Part shown: one piece after another, positions 23,466-36,289 of the stretch
Position numbering within the stretch: position 1 is the first letter of the stretch
Layout of the letters: each line of letters starts with the position of its first letter
NCBI GenBank assembly: GCA_012934845.2
Contig: WNNJ02002193.1
Location: 1-64,000 of the forward strand
Direction: 5' to 3'
DNA length: 64,000 bases
Source: Pomphorhynchus laevis
Taxonomy: Eukaryota; Acanthocephala; Palaeacanthocephala; Echinorhynchida; Pomphorhynchidae
The notes under the pieces: model-generated
Told to the model about the DNA's origin: nothing
Database searches by the model: none
What the model saw: the letters and a program-made list of their open reading frames with translations, nothing else
Program-made: the position numbers and the translations under genes

Positions 23466-24403
23466 ATACGTGTTAAGGACGTATTTCCTCTGATTAAGTT
23501 TTATTATATAGTATCCTATTCAAATATAAAGTATATTATTTTTTATCCATCCATAAAAAGTTTCGCTAATAATTTTAATTTTTTAATGTAAATCATTATT
23601 TTTTACTTATTTTATTGCACTTTTGCTAATCTGTGATTATTTTTATCTATTTAAGATAAGATAATACTTTCAACACAATCTTATCTTTAAAGATAATGAA
23701 CAAACAAAGATTATCGCTTTACAACGAATTATAATTTTAAACAGAGCAATGTGAAAAATAACTTTGACATTTTAAGTTCGTAAAACAAAGTCATAGCAGT
23801 TCCTCCTGATGACCTCTAATCCTTATTCTGAAACAACGCCTGTTATTTATCAGTCAATTCATAAAAATAACTTTTATTTTAAATTTCAATTTTTTATTTT
23901 AACTTGATTTAAATAATAGAAAATCTAAAAACAATTATTTATTTTATTATTTAATTATTAAATTTTGATTTAGCATTATTATGTTTTGTTTAGTTTATTA
24001 TTATATTAAATACGTAGACTCTGTTAGCTGATTTGATTAATTTCAACGAACATGATATACCATAAAAACTATCAAATGCGCCGATACAACGAATTCTTAA
24101 TAAAGCAAATATAATTGACATTAAAAATACTCATTTACCTCGTTTAGTGAAGTGTACTTCGTAAATCATTTTTACTGATTTTATTGCTCTTATGCTAATC
24201 TGTGATTATTTTTATCTATTTAAGATAAGACAATGCTTTTAATACAATCCTATCTTTAAAGATAATGAACAAACAAAGATTATCGCTTTACAACGAATTA
24301 TAATTTTAAACAGAGAAATGTGAAAAATAACTTTAACATTTTAAATTCGTATTAACGAAAGTCTTAATTTCAACGATCATGATATACCACAAAAACAAAA
24401 AAA

Positions 24404-25220
24404 ATGAAGGGTGACAAAAACGTTGCGATAGATCAATCAAGCTCGAATATTTAGCCAAATTCAATGGAATTTTATTGTAAAACTGCTAATCTAGAAGATA
24501 TTTCGTCAGTTTTTCCTGTTATTAAAGATTTAAGTAACGTTTCAATTGTTTCTAGGAGTGCGGGGTACTCACCCTATCTCCAAACTACATAATCTCTTTA
24601 TAATTACTCTAAAGGAGGTACAGGCTCGGAATGCTCACTTCAGGTTTTTTCTGAAAGCGTTTGTTGTGAGATATAAAAATAGAGTTATCTTTTACTCTGT
24701 AAGGTCATTTGATACCGTGATTAAAATATCCTTCGCTACGAGCAATTTATTAAAGAAATATGTCAATTTGTTTAACTATCATCTGTCATTACTTGGTACA
24801 ATTACAGCTAATCCAGTGATGGCCTCTTTGAAAATTACAAATTTTCCAATGCACTTGATTAATAGTGACCTCTCTGAGCTTGAGAATAAGTATGGTATCT
24901 CTGCTCTACGACCACCCACAAGCAAAAACGGGTTACCGTAACCTGTATGTTTCGCTTCAGCCCCTTTGGAGCAGGCTGAGGTACTGTCCAAATGCAGTAT
25001 GAACCCCTTCTTGGGATTAAATCTGAGCTTTGAGCTCATTTCGACGGATGATTATACCTACCCCCATTGCAACCGTTGTCACGCGCTAAGGCATTGGTCT
25101 TCTACTTGCACTCAGCCCGCCAGCTGCGGGGTATGTGGCGTGTGTCACAGCATCGAGTCAAGGGAGAAGTGCACCTCTCACCCTTTGGGATCTAATTGCA
25201 GGGAGTTCCACCCATCCTAG
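24404..25220 (+). pseudogene. Non-LTR ORF1 relic in unit 1
   Basis: ORF1 of the same non-LTR family: ATG at 24404, an early stop, a frameshift near 24550, then a long frame. It has NLFIITLKEVQARNAHFRFF, the ASLKITNFPMHLINSDL segment, an in-frame TAA at about 24939, and zinc knuckles (CNRCHALRHWSSTC; CGVCGVCHSIESREKC; a third knuckle with SNCREFHPS). Broken and non-functional. Confidence 0.8.
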
Positions 25221-25653
25221 TCTCGTCGCTATCTGGTGTTTAAATCTCACAAAGAAACATTCTGCCCTATCGTTCATCCGGCTAAGAAAGAATCGTTCTC
25301 AAGCATTTCAACCCGTCTATCTGTTTCCTAGCTGCTAACTATGATGGACAACAAAACCCAGTCAGTTTATAAAAAAACTCGAGAGCCTAATTACGGCCCT
25401 GGCAGCGGCTTTTTACGAGTCGCAGCAGGTTTCCAAGACTGCTGCGGTTCTGTTCTCAAAGAAAATGGGGCTTGGCCTACGTCGTTCCCATGAAAAGATT
25501 GGGAATTTATTAAATAAGCGACCTCCAAGGAAAATGATTAAATTGCCCGAGGGTAAGTGCCCCCTCTGGATGGCGCTAGTGGTAGAGAGGGTAACCCTTC
25601 CATCCATAGCTCTGTCTAGGAATGAGGCAATCCCACACAGCTGACTTAAAACA

Positions 25654-26135
25654 ATGCAGAGTACTCGTGAGACTTTTTCACTGAATATTCTTCCGTGGAA
25701 TTCGGGAGGAGATTCTGCCCTTGGGCTTCTATTTTGTAGAGATGCAGATGTTATAGTCCTTCAGGAAACGCGGTCTATCCGTCTCCCCCAGGACATTACT
25801 CGATTCATACCAAAGCATATTTGTTACTACTATACTCCGTACATAACCCCACCTCACTCTTCTTCATCTCAAGGTCTTTTAACCCTAGTTAAATTCTCAT
25901 TAATGTCGTCCCTTCGACTAAACTATTCTTGTCCAGCCCTTTCTTGTTTAGTAGTTTCACTTTGTAAGAACGGTAGTCGCCTCAGTCTGGCCAATGTCTA
26001 CATCTGTCCAGTGAGATTCACAAGAACTGTGACCTGCTGGATAGGATTGTTGATAGCGGCTATGACATAGTACTTGATGACTTCAACGATAAAACTAGTC
26101 GTTGAATTAATGCAGAACTCCACAGAGCCAGGAAC
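25654..26135 (+). pseudogene. Non-LTR ORF2 relic, APE part only, unit 1
   Basis: Starts MQSTRETFSLNILPWNSGG, with Pro where the 13893 copy has Gln before the catalytic Trp-Asn pair. VLQETRS and RLPQDITRFIPKH follow. A frameshift near 26020 precedes DDFNDKTSR, where the catalytic GD is changed to DD. Homology stops at about 26135 (RARNGN), so the RT is absent. Confidence 0.8.
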
Positions 26136-26158
26136 GGTAATCTAAATGTTATATACCT

Positions 26159-26471
26159 GCTTTAATTGGAGTTATTATTAAGATGGGCAAGATTTCAACA
26201 CTTATGTTCTTATTGCAATCCAAGAAGGTGATTACCCAAGAAGGTGATTCAACATATTTTGTCTTTTAATTAAACTATTGTTTAATTGGAGTTAATTGAA
26301 CGATTGGAATTAAACGATTGGATTTAATTAAACGATTGTTTAATTGCTTTAATTGGAGTTATTATTAAGATGGGCAAGATTTCAACACTTGTGTTCTTAT
26401 TGCAATCCAAGAAGGTGATTATCCAAGAAGGTGATTCAACAGATTTTGTCTTTTAATTAAACGATTGTTTG
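26159..26471 (+). repeat. Direct repeat, 187-bp period
   Basis: About 126 bases containing AGATGGGCAAGATTTCAACA occur at 26159-26284 and 26346-26471. Each contains a further small repeat, CCAAGAAGGTGATT. The pair recurs at +6090. Confidence 0.85.
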
Positions 26472-26652
26472 ATAAACAAACTAAGTTTTTAAATAAAACA
26501 TCAGTAAATTCACAGCAATAACAATATCGACATTGCGTTCTTATTACTAATATTTTGGCTTATGAATTAATATAATCGTCTATTAAGTTATTGCATATTT
26601 GTTATGTACATGCTTGTATTTCGTATTATACCGCGTTAGTAGCGTTCGAAAT

Positions 26653-26724
26653 GCGTTGGTGGTGTAACGGTAAGCATGTTTGCCTTCCAAGCAGACGATC
26701 CGGGTTCGACTCCCGGCCAACGCA
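26653..26724 (+). tRNA. tRNA-Gly (anticodon TCC), copy 1
   Basis: 72-nt cloverleaf: acceptor GCGTTGG/CCAACGC, an A-box-like GGTGTAACGG, anticodon arm TTTGC-CTTCCAA-GCAGA with anticodon TCC, a B-box GGTTCGACTCC, and the discriminator A. No intron and no encoded CCA. A T4 run lies about 53 bases downstream as a possible Pol III stop. Confidence 0.95.
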
Positions 26725-27040
26725 TGAAGTCGAAAGATACTCAAATTGTAGAAATGTTAGATTCATTGCATCACAATTTTATTTATAAATTACCTTTGTT
26801 TAATAAGTAAGATTGAAGTGGTGTAAAGTAATTTAATATTTTATTAATGTACAAGAGCGAAGAAATAGAATGAGTGAAAAGGTTTTATTCCGAACAAAAT
26901 CAATATATTTCGATAGCTGCTGATATTATCTTTAGGAATTACAAGTGTTTTAAAGAATATCAACAGATTTGTCATTTATACATAAAAAGTAAATACAAAA
27001 TTTGATACAACAGTGATTATCGATGCATACGCTGCCTCAG

Positions 27041-27904
27041 AATGGCAGACAAATTCGGCTTCCACGCCCTAACATGTCAGTTTGGATGCCACGCTGGTAT
27101 TCGACATGATAGCTTGAGGATGCAGTCTTTCAAGCAGCTGTTTCTGCTGGATTGAGGGTGGCGATGGAGGTACCCAACCTTGTTCGTGGTTTGCGAGAGA
27201 GACTGGCGGACATTCTATTTTATAAAGACCCTCCTTTAGCAGTTGATTTTGCCGTAACTAACTCACAACAAAATGCTTATATGTCCATGGCTTCTGAGAT
27301 CCCTGGCTTCACCGCAAGCAAGTATGCCACCTGTGTCAAGGAAAGGAAATATAAACGCAAATTAGAGGAGAATGAATACAGTTTTACGGCAACAGTTGCT
27401 GAAACTTACGGAGGATGGAACCCCCAATGGGAAAAGCTAATTCGTTTCATTGCTCGTTCTATGTCATGTATAAACGGTACCGTGTATTGCATCACAGCGG
27501 GTCAGTTATTTCAGCGCGTGTCCGTCGCACTGATGAAAGGAAATGCAAAAGCGATCTTCAAAAGTCTTGATGAGATAGGTCAACCCTTACTGGAGAAAAG
27601 TCTTGGATATTGTGACGACCCATCAAGCAATAGACAAACAGCTTATGCGACAACAGTATTTCAAAATTTACAATACTCAAATCAAGATTATACTGCTTCG
27701 TTGTTTCAACCATTAGATCGTCTTCATCCCCAGCAACATCATCCGACAAATCAACAACCAAACCAAACTCAAGAACAACTTTATGCATTCGAACTTGTAC
27801 GAATGCTGACAGTGGGATTCCATAGCCGTGATACTAATCTTGAAGCGCTTGTTGCATCTATGGGGGACGCAAAAATGGCTGTAGAACGTATTGAAGACTC
27901 TTGA
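27041..27904 (+). CDS. RT-linked nuclease-like C-terminal domain, intact ORF (unit 1)
   Basis: A 250-codon open frame (27152-27904) with a coding-like extension upstream in another frame (27043-27150: FGFHALTCQFGCHAGIRHDS, the Cys/His segment that precedes the nuclease in this protein class). The frame then gives LRERLADILFYKDPP, AVDFAVTNSQQ (a D-x-(A/V) strand typical of PD-(D/E)XK-like folds), KERKYKRKLEENEYSFTA, VAETYGGWNPQW, and QLFQRVSVALMKGNAKAIF near the end. A Gln/Pro/His-rich linker (HPQQHHPTNQQPNQTQEQ) is unusual. I recognise the pattern as the tail of RT proteins that carry a nuclease domain after the RT; I cannot name the family. Whether it is expressed is unknown; it lacks the RT and has a frameshift at its start. 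Confidence 0.5.
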
Positions 27905-28615
27905 CTTTAATATTTTGAACTTCCAAAGACAAGTGAATTTCTATTGTTATTATGTCTTTATTTTGTTGTTTAGATTCTCGATTGTCTTTTATTTTCATAT
28001 TATTTTTAATTTAATCAAATAATCTTTTTAAATTTTAATCTTTGATGTATTCAAGCTCTCTATTATTCGACCTACCATTGTAAGAATTTACGTCATCATG
28101 TAACGATCTTTAAATGTTATTTTTGTCGTTAATAATATTATTCGATGTTATTATATATAAACTTCTTAAAGAATTTAATTTTTCATTTATATAACAAATT
28201 CCTAAATATGTTTACTGCTTAGGGTGTCCAATAATTTTTCTTTAAGCATTACTTTTGTGGTAAGATTTATTTATAACTGATAAGGAAAATCACATCTCAT
28301 TAAACTAAAATAATATAATTCATATTTCTCAAAGATAAGTTGTTAAAACAATACTTTCAACTCTATAAAAGAGAGACGTTGCCGATGCAATCAAACATTT
28401 TATATGAATATATGTGTTCCGACAGGTAATCTCACGTCCATTTTTTTAAAAATCATTAGTTTGATAACTTGCATCAAAACCTTTTACAACTAAAACATCT
28501 AAGAATGGTAAAACAGTATTAGTTTTTAAATCAATACTATATTGTATAGAATAATCTTTAGAATTTAAATCATTTAGCAAATATTGATTATTAATCTGAT
28601 ATACCTGTGCAGTCA
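27905..28615. other. A+T-rich spacer of unit 1 (same at 33995-34705)
   Basis: No ORF or RNA recognised. A+T-rich with scattered polyadenylation-like words. Confidence 0.4.
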
Positions 28616-28621
28616 TAGTTA

Positions 28622-28805
28622 TTGATCTTAGCAGTTGTCATAGTACGACAACTGCGAAGATCGATATCGACAATGTTGAGTATTTTCCTGAGCATGAACG
28701 AGAAACAATCGGACCGAAATTTGGTGGAGCAATTGAAAAGTGCTCACGATGTTAGCAATTTTCAATTGCTTAATAGTAATGGAAGTGTGAGCACTTCGAT
28801 GACTA
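28622..28805. repeat. Hairpin cluster (also at 34712-34895)
   Basis: GATCTTAGCAGTTGTC / GACAACTGCGAAGATC (28624-28661) forms a strong stem. AGCAATTGAAAA / TTTTCAATTGCT and GTGCTCAC / GTGAGCAC (28738-28796) form two further interleaved stems. An open frame crosses the region but has no recognisable motif. Confidence 0.55.
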
Positions 28806-30493
28806 TTTTATTCTACACTTTACTTTTACCCTAACCTTTATATTCAACGAATTCTCGGTAAAACAAGGAAAATTTCATTTTTATGTTAATTTTCTGAAGA
28901 TGCTATAGTTACTTGCGAAATATCAAAATGATTTTTCTTGTCGTTTAACTATACCTGATAGTTCCTGATACTTGATCCTTCGGGTGTATACTACACGTTT
29001 GGTGAAGTGTATTTCGTAAATCATTTGTTACTGATTTTTATTGCTCTTATGCTAATCTGTGATTATTTTTATCTATTTAAGATAAGACAATACTTTTAAC
29101 ACAATCTTATCTTTAAAGATAATGAACAAACAAAGATTATCGCTTTAGAATGAATTAAAAGCTTTTTAAACCGAAAAATGTGAAAAAAATAACTTTGACA
29201 TTTTAAGTTAGTATTAACGAATGTCATAATTTCAACGATCATGATATAGCACAAAACTATCGTTTACGCTAATACAACGAATTCCCGGTAATCAAAATAC
29301 ATATAAAGATTGTAGCTTTACAAAAATGAAATCAAAATTTAATAATTACATATTAAAATAAAATATTGTTATAAGATTTTTTATAATTTATATGAAGTTA
29401 AAATAAAAAATTTAAATTTAAAATAAAAGTCATTTTCATGAATTTACTAATAAATAACAGACGTTGTATCAGAATAAGAATTAGAGTTCATCAAAATGAA
29501 CTGTTATGCTGTCAGGCTTCAGCTGTTACTCTACTCAACATAGTAGCGGGTCTTAATACGTGTTAAGGACGTATTTCCTCTGATTAAGTTTTATTATATA
29601 GTATCCTATTCAAATATAAAGTATATTATTTTTTATCCATCCATAAAAAGTTTCGCTAATAATTTTAATTTTTTAATGTAAATCATTATTTTTTACTTAT
29701 TTTATTGCACTTTTGCTAATCTGTGATTATTTTTATCTATTTAAGATAAGATAATACTTTCAACACAATCTTATCTTTAAAGATAATGAACAAACAAAGA
29801 TTATCGCTTTACAACGAATTATAATTTTAAACAGAGAAATGTGAAAAATAACTTTAACATTTTAAATTCGTAAAACAAAGTCATAGCAGTTCCTCCTGAT
29901 GACCTCTAATCCTTATTCTGAAACAACGCCTGTTATTTATCAGTCAATTCATAAAAATAACTTTTATTTTAACTTTCAATTTTTTATTTTAACTTGATTT
30001 AAATAATAGAAAATCTAAAAACAATTATTTATTTTATTATTTAATTATTAAATTTTGATTTAGCATTATTATGTTTTGTTTAGTTTATTATTATATTAAA
30101 TACGTAGACTCTGTTAGCTGATTTGATTAATTTCAACGAACATGATATACCATAAAAACTATCAAATGCGCCGATACAACGAATTCTTAATAAAGCAAAT
30201 ATAATTGACATTAAAAATACTCATTTACCTCGTTTAGTGAAGTGTACTTCGTAAATCATTTTTACTGATTTTATTGCTCTTATGCTAATCTGTGATTATT
30301 TTTATCTATTTAAGATAAGACAATGCTTTTAATACAATCCTATCTTTAAAGATAATGAACAAACAAAGATTATCGCTTTACAACGAATTATAATTTTAAA
30401 CAGAGAAATGTGAAAAATAACTTTAACATTTTAAATTCGTATTAACGAAAGTCTTAATTTCAACGATCATGATATACCACAAAAACAAAAAAA

Positions 30494-31310
30494 ATGAAGG
30501 GTGACAAAAACGTTGCGATAGATCAATCAAGCTCGAATATTTAGCCAAATTCAATGGAATTTTATTGTAAAACTGCTAATCTAGAAGATATTTCGTCAGT
30601 TTTTCCTGTTATTAAAGATTTAAGTAACGTTTCAATTGTTTCTAGGAGTGCGGGGTACTCACCCTATCTCCAAACTACATAATCTCTTTATAATTACTCT
30701 AAAGGAGGTACAGGCTCGGAATGCTCACTTCAGGTTTTTTCTGAAAGCGTTTGTTGTGAGATATAAAAATAGAGTTATCTTTTACTCTGTAAGGTCATTT
30801 GATACCGTGATTAAAATATCCTTCGCTACGAGCAATTTATTAAAGAAATATGTCAATTTGTTTAACTATCATCTGTCATTACTTGGTACAATTACAGCTA
30901 ATCCAGTGATGGCCTCTTTGAAAATTACAAATTTTCCAATGCACTTGATTAATAGTGACCTCTCTGAGCTTGAGAATAAGTATGGTATCTCTGCTCTACG
31001 ACCACCCACAAGCAAAAACGGGTTACCGTAACCTGTATGTTTCGCTTCAGCCCCTTTGGAGCAGGCTGAGGTACTGTCCAAATGCAGTATGAACCCCTTC
31101 TTGGGATTAAATCTGAGCTTTGAGCTCATTTCGACGGATGATTATACCTACCCCCATTGCAACCGTTGTCACGCGCTAAGGCATTGGTCTTCTACTTGCA
31201 CTCAGCCCGCCAGCTGCGGGGTATGTGGCGTGTGTCACAGCATCGAGTCAAGGGAGAAGTGCACCTCTCACCCTTTGGGATCTAATTGCAGGGAGTTCCA
31301 CCCATCCTAG
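30494..31310 (+). pseudogene. Non-LTR ORF1 relic in unit 2
   Basis: Duplicate of 24404-25220 with the same breaks. Confidence 0.8.
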
Positions 31311-31743
31311 TCTCGTCGCTATCTGGTGTTTAAATCTCACAAAGAAACATTCTGCCCTATCGTTCATCCGGCTAAGAAAGAATCGTTCTCAAGCATTTCA
31401 ACCCGTCTATCTGTTTCCTAGCTGCTAACTATGATGGACAACAAAACCCAGTCAGTTTATAAAAAAACTCGAGAGCCTAATTACGGCCCTGGCAGCGGCT
31501 TTTTACGAGTCGCAGCAGGTTTCCAAGACTGCTGCGGTTCTGTTCTCAAAGAAAATGGGGCTTGGCCTACGTCGTTCCCATGAAAAGATTGGGAATTTAT
31601 TAAATAAGCGACCTCCAAGGAAAATGATTAAATTGCCCGAGGGTAAGTGCCCCCTCTGGATGGCGCTAGTGGTAGAGAGGGTAACCCTTCCATCCATAGC
31701 TCTGTCTAGGAATGAGGCAATCCCACACAGCTGACTTAAAACA

Positions 31744-32225
31744 ATGCAGAGTACTCGTGAGACTTTTTCACTGAATATTCTTCCGTGGAATTCGGGAGGA
31801 GATTCTGCCCTTGGGCTTCTATTTTGTAGAGATGCAGATGTTATAGTCCTTCAGGAAACGCGGTCTATCCGTCTCCCCCAGGACATTACTCGATTCATAC
31901 CAAAGCATATTTGTTACTACTATACTCCGTACATAACCCCACCTCACTCTTCTTCATCTCAAGGTCTTTTAACCCTAGTTAAATTCTCATTAATGTCGTC
32001 CCTTCGACTAAACTATTCTTGTCCAGCCCTTTCTTGTTTAGTAGTTTCACTTTGTAAGAACGGTAGTCGCCTCAGTCTGGCCAATGTCTACATCTGTCCA
32101 GTGAGATTCACAAGAACTGTGACCTGCTGGATAGGATTGTTGATAGCGGCTATGACATAGTACTTGATGACTTCAACGATAAAACTAGTCGTTGAATTAA
32201 TGCAGAACTCCACAGAGCCAGGAAC
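31744..32225 (+). pseudogene. Non-LTR ORF2 relic, APE part, unit 2
   Basis: Duplicate of 25654-26135 with the same truncation. Confidence 0.8.
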
Positions 32226-32742
32226 GGTAATCTAAATGTTATATACCTGCTTTAATTGGAGTTATTATTAAGATGGGCAAGATTTCAACACTTATGTTCT
32301 TATTGCAATCCAAGAAGGTGATTACCCAAGAAGGTGATTCAACATATTTTGTCTTTTAATTAAACTATTGTTTAATTGGAGTTAATTGAACGATTGGAAT
32401 TAAACGATTGGATTTAATTAAACGATTGTTTAATTGCTTTAATTGGAGTTATTATTAAGATGGGCAAGATTTCAACACTTGTGTTCTTATTGCAATCCAA
32501 GAAGGTGATTATCCAAGAAGGTGATTCAACAGATTTTGTCTTTTAATTAAACGATTGTTTGATAAACAAACTAAGTTTTTAAATAAAACATCAGTAAATT
32601 CACAGCAATAACAATATCGACATTGCGTTCTTATTACTAATATTTTGGCTTATGAATTAATATAATCGTCTATTAAGTTATTGCATATTTGTTATGTACA
32701 TGCTTGTATTTCGTATTATACCGCGTTAGTAGCGTTCGAAAT

Positions 32743-32814
32743 GCGTTGGTGGTGTAACGGTAAGCATGTTTGCCTTCCAAGCAGACGATCCGGGTTCGAC
32801 TCCCGGCCAACGCA
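32743..32814 (+). tRNA. tRNA-Gly (anticodon TCC), copy 2
   Basis: Identical to the gene at 26653-26724, duplicated with the 6,090-bp unit. Confidence 0.95.
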
Positions 32815-33130
32815 TGAAGTCGAAAGATACTCAAATTGTAGAAATGTTAGATTCATTGCATCACAATTTTATTTATAAATTACCTTTGTTTAATAAGTAA
32901 GATTGAAGTGGTGTAAAGTAATTTAATATTTTATTAATGTACAAGAGCGAAGAAATAGAATGAGTGAAAAGGTTTTATTCCGAACAAAATCAATATATTT
33001 CGATAGCTGCTGATATTATCTTTAGGAATTACAAGTGTTTTAAAGAATATCAACAGATTTGTCATTTATACATAAAAAGTAAATACAAAATTTGATACAA
33101 CAGTGATTATCGATGCATACGCTGCCTCAG

Positions 33131-33994
33131 AATGGCAGACAAATTCGGCTTCCACGCCCTAACATGTCAGTTTGGATGCCACGCTGGTATTCGACATGAT
33201 AGCTTGAGGATGCAGTCTTTCAAGCAGCTGTTTCTGCTGGATTGAGGGTGGCGATGGAGGTACCCAACCTTGTTCGTGGTTTGCGAGAGAGACTGGCGGA
33301 CATTCTATTTTATAAAGACCCTCCTTTAGCAGTTGATTTTGCCGTAACTAACTCACAACAAAATGCTTATATGTCCATGGCTTCTGAGATCCCTGGCTTC
33401 ACCGCAAGCAAGTATGCCACCTGTGTCAAGGAAAGGAAATATAAACGCAAATTAGAGGAGAATGAATACAGTTTTACGGCAACAGTTGCTGAAACTTACG
33501 GAGGATGGAACCCCCAATGGGAAAAGCTAATTCGTTTCATTGCTCGTTCTATGTCATGTATAAACGGTACCGTGTATTGCATCACAGCGGGTCAGTTATT
33601 TCAGCGCGTGTCCGTCGCACTGATGAAAGGAAATGCAAAAGCGATCTTCAAAAGTCTTGATGAGATAGGTCAACCCTTACTGGAGAAAAGTCTTGGATAT
33701 TGTGACGACCCATCAAGCAATAGACAAACAGCTTATGCGACAACAGTATTTCAAAATTTACAATACTCAAATCAAGATTATACTGCTTCGTTGTTTCAAC
33801 CATTAGATCGTCTTCATCCCCAGCAACATCATCCGACAAATCAACAACCAAACCAAACTCAAGAACAACTTTATGCATTCGAACTTGTACGAATGCTGAC
33901 AGTGGGATTCCATAGCCGTGATACTAATCTTGAAGCGCTTGTTGCATCTATGGGGGACGCAAAAATGGCTGTAGAACGTATTGAAGACTCTTGA
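33131..33994 (+). CDS. RT-linked nuclease-like C-terminal domain, intact ORF (unit 2)
   Basis: Copy of 27041-27904 at +6090 with the identical encoded protein. The open frame is 33242-33994. Confidence 0.5.
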
Positions 33995-34936
33995 CTTTAA
34001 TATTTTGAACTTCCAAAGACAAGTGAATTTCTATTGTTATTATGTCTTTATTTTGTTGTTTAGATTCTCGATTGTCTTTTATTTTCATATTATTTTTAAT
34101 TTAATCAAATAATCTTTTTAAATTTTAATCTTTGATGTATTCAAGCTCTCTATTATTCGACCTACCATTGTAAGAATTTACGTCATCATGTAACGATCTT
34201 TAAATGTTATTTTTGTCGTTAATAATATTATTCGATGTTATTATATATAAACTTCTTAAAGAATTTAATTTTTCATTTATATAACAAATTCCTAAATATG
34301 TTTACTGCTTAGGGTGTCCAATAATTTTTCTTTAAGCATTACTTTTGTGGTAAGATTTATTTATAACTGATAAGGAAAATCACATCTCATTAAACTAAAA
34401 TAATATAATTCATATTTCTCAAAGATAAGTTGTTAAAACAATACTTTCAACTCTATAAAAGAGAGACGTTGCCGATGCAATCAAACATTTTATATGAATA
34501 TATGTGTTCCGACAGGTAATCTCACGTCCATTTTTTTAAAAATCATTAGTTTGATAACTTGCATCAAAACCTTTTACAACTAAAACATCTAAGAATGGTA
34601 AAACAGTATTAGTTTTTAAATCAATACTATATTGTATAGAATAATCTTTAGAATTTAAATCATTTAGCAAATATTGATTATTAATCTGATATACCTGTGC
34701 AGTCATAGTTATTGATCTTAGCAGTTGTCATAGTACGACAACTGCGAAGATCGATATCGACAATGTTGAGTATTTTCCTGAGCATGAACGAGAAACAATC
34801 GGACCGAAATTTGGTGGAGCAATTGAAAAGTGCTCACGATGTTAGCAATTTTCAATTGCTTAATAGTAATGGAAGTGTGAGCACTTCGATGACTATTTTA
34901 TTCTACACTTTACTTTTATCCTAACCTTTATATTCA

Positions 34937-35785
34937 ACGAATTCTCGGTAAAACAAGGAAAATTTCATTTTTATGTTAATTTTCTGAAGATGCTATAGTT
35001 ACTTGCGAAATATCAAAATGATTTTTCTTGTCGTTTAACTATACCTGATAGTTCCTGATACTTGATCCTTCGGGTGTATACTACACGTTTGGTGAAGTGT
35101 ATTTCGTAAATCATTTGTTACTGATTTTTATTGCTCTTATGCTAATCTGTGATTATTTTTATCTATTTAAGATAAGACAATACTTTTAACACAATCTTAT
35201 CTTTAAAGATAATGAACAAACAAAGATTATCGCTTTAGAATGAATTAAAAGCTTTTTAAACCGAAAAATGTGAAAAAAATAACTTTGACATTTTAAGTTA
35301 GTATTATCGAATGTCATAATTTCAACGATCATGATATAGCACAAAACTATCGTTTACGCTAATACAACGAATTCCCGGTAATCAAAATACATATAAAGAT
35401 TGTAGCTTTACAAAAATTAAATCAAAATTTAATAATTACATAATAAAATAAATAATTGTTATAAGATTTTTTATAATTTATATGAAGTTAAAATAAAAAA
35501 TTTAAATTTAAAATAAAAGTCATTTTTATGAATTCACTAATAAATAACAGACGTAGTATCAGAATAAGGATTAGAGTTCATCAAAATGAACTGTTATGCT
35601 GTCAGGCTTCAGCTGTTACTCAACTCAACATAGTAGCGGGTCTTAATACGTGTTAAGGACGTATTTCCTCTGATTAAGTTTTATTATATAGTATCCTATT
35701 CAAATATAAAGTATATTATTTTTTATCCATCCATAAAAAGTTTCGCTAATAATTTTAATTTTTTAATGTAAATCATTATTTTTTA
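34937..35785 (+). repeat. 6,090-bp tandem unit, partial copy 3
   Basis: The first ~849 bases of the unit only. It carries more substitutions than copies 1 and 2 show between themselves (for example near 35307, 35440 and 35560). Homology ends abruptly after AAATCATTATTTTTT. Confidence 0.9.
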
Positions 35786-35829
35786 ATATTATTGTGTTGA
35801 TTTATATATTTTACTATTTTCTGTAAAAT

Positions 35830-36060
35830 AAACGCCATTTTTATGAATTAACTAATAAATAACAGACGATGTATCATAATTTAAATTAGCGGTTATTAGG
35901 ATGAACTGCTTTGTTATCAGGCTTCGGACTTTATTCCTCGACTCAACATAGCAGAGGGGCCAAACACGTGCTACTGACTTATTTCCTCTTATTAAATTTG
36001 ATTTTGTATTATCTTATTCTAATATAAAGTATATTATTTATTATGCATAAAATTTTATTT
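35830..36060 (-). repeat. Second, more diverged PLE 3'-UTR fragment
   Basis: Minus-orientation PLE tail with the structured block (GGCTTCGGACTTTATTCC ... CAACATAGCAGAGGGGCC on the plus strand). It lies immediately after the truncated third tandem unit. Confidence 0.65.
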
Positions 36061-36289
36061 TAAAAGTTAATCGTGTAATTTCAAGGAATTCTGTTTCTAT
36101 TAATCAATTTATATGAATTGATAAATTTATAGATAAAATAAAATTAAAATAGAATTGAGTTTCAAAAGCTCAAAAAAATTGCGGCAATCGTTTCAAAAGC
36201 TCACTGAAAATGGCGCAATCGTTTATATGTTTTATATAGTATCTTGATTGTTGATTTATATATTTTACTATTTTCTGTAAGGATCGAAG

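Larger units (their letters stand above)
22757..28846 (+). repeat. 6,090-bp tandem unit, copy 1
   Basis: The offset is constant at 6090 between this copy and 28847-34936, and the sequence is almost identical. Differences I noticed include 23236 versus 29326 (aaaaaTtaaat/aaaaaTgaaat) and several near 23745-23780. The unit holds PLE-tail blocks, a non-LTR relic, tRNA-Gly and an intact nuclease-like ORF. Junctions carry the short motif ACGAATTCTCGG. Confidence 0.95.
28847..34936 (+). repeat. 6,090-bp tandem unit, copy 2
   Basis: Second copy. Its contents mirror copy 1 at +6090. Confidence 0.95.

Noticed and set aside
26591-26788. 65-codon frame over the tRNA
   Set aside because: It overlaps a complete tRNA-Gly gene and has no protein-like features.
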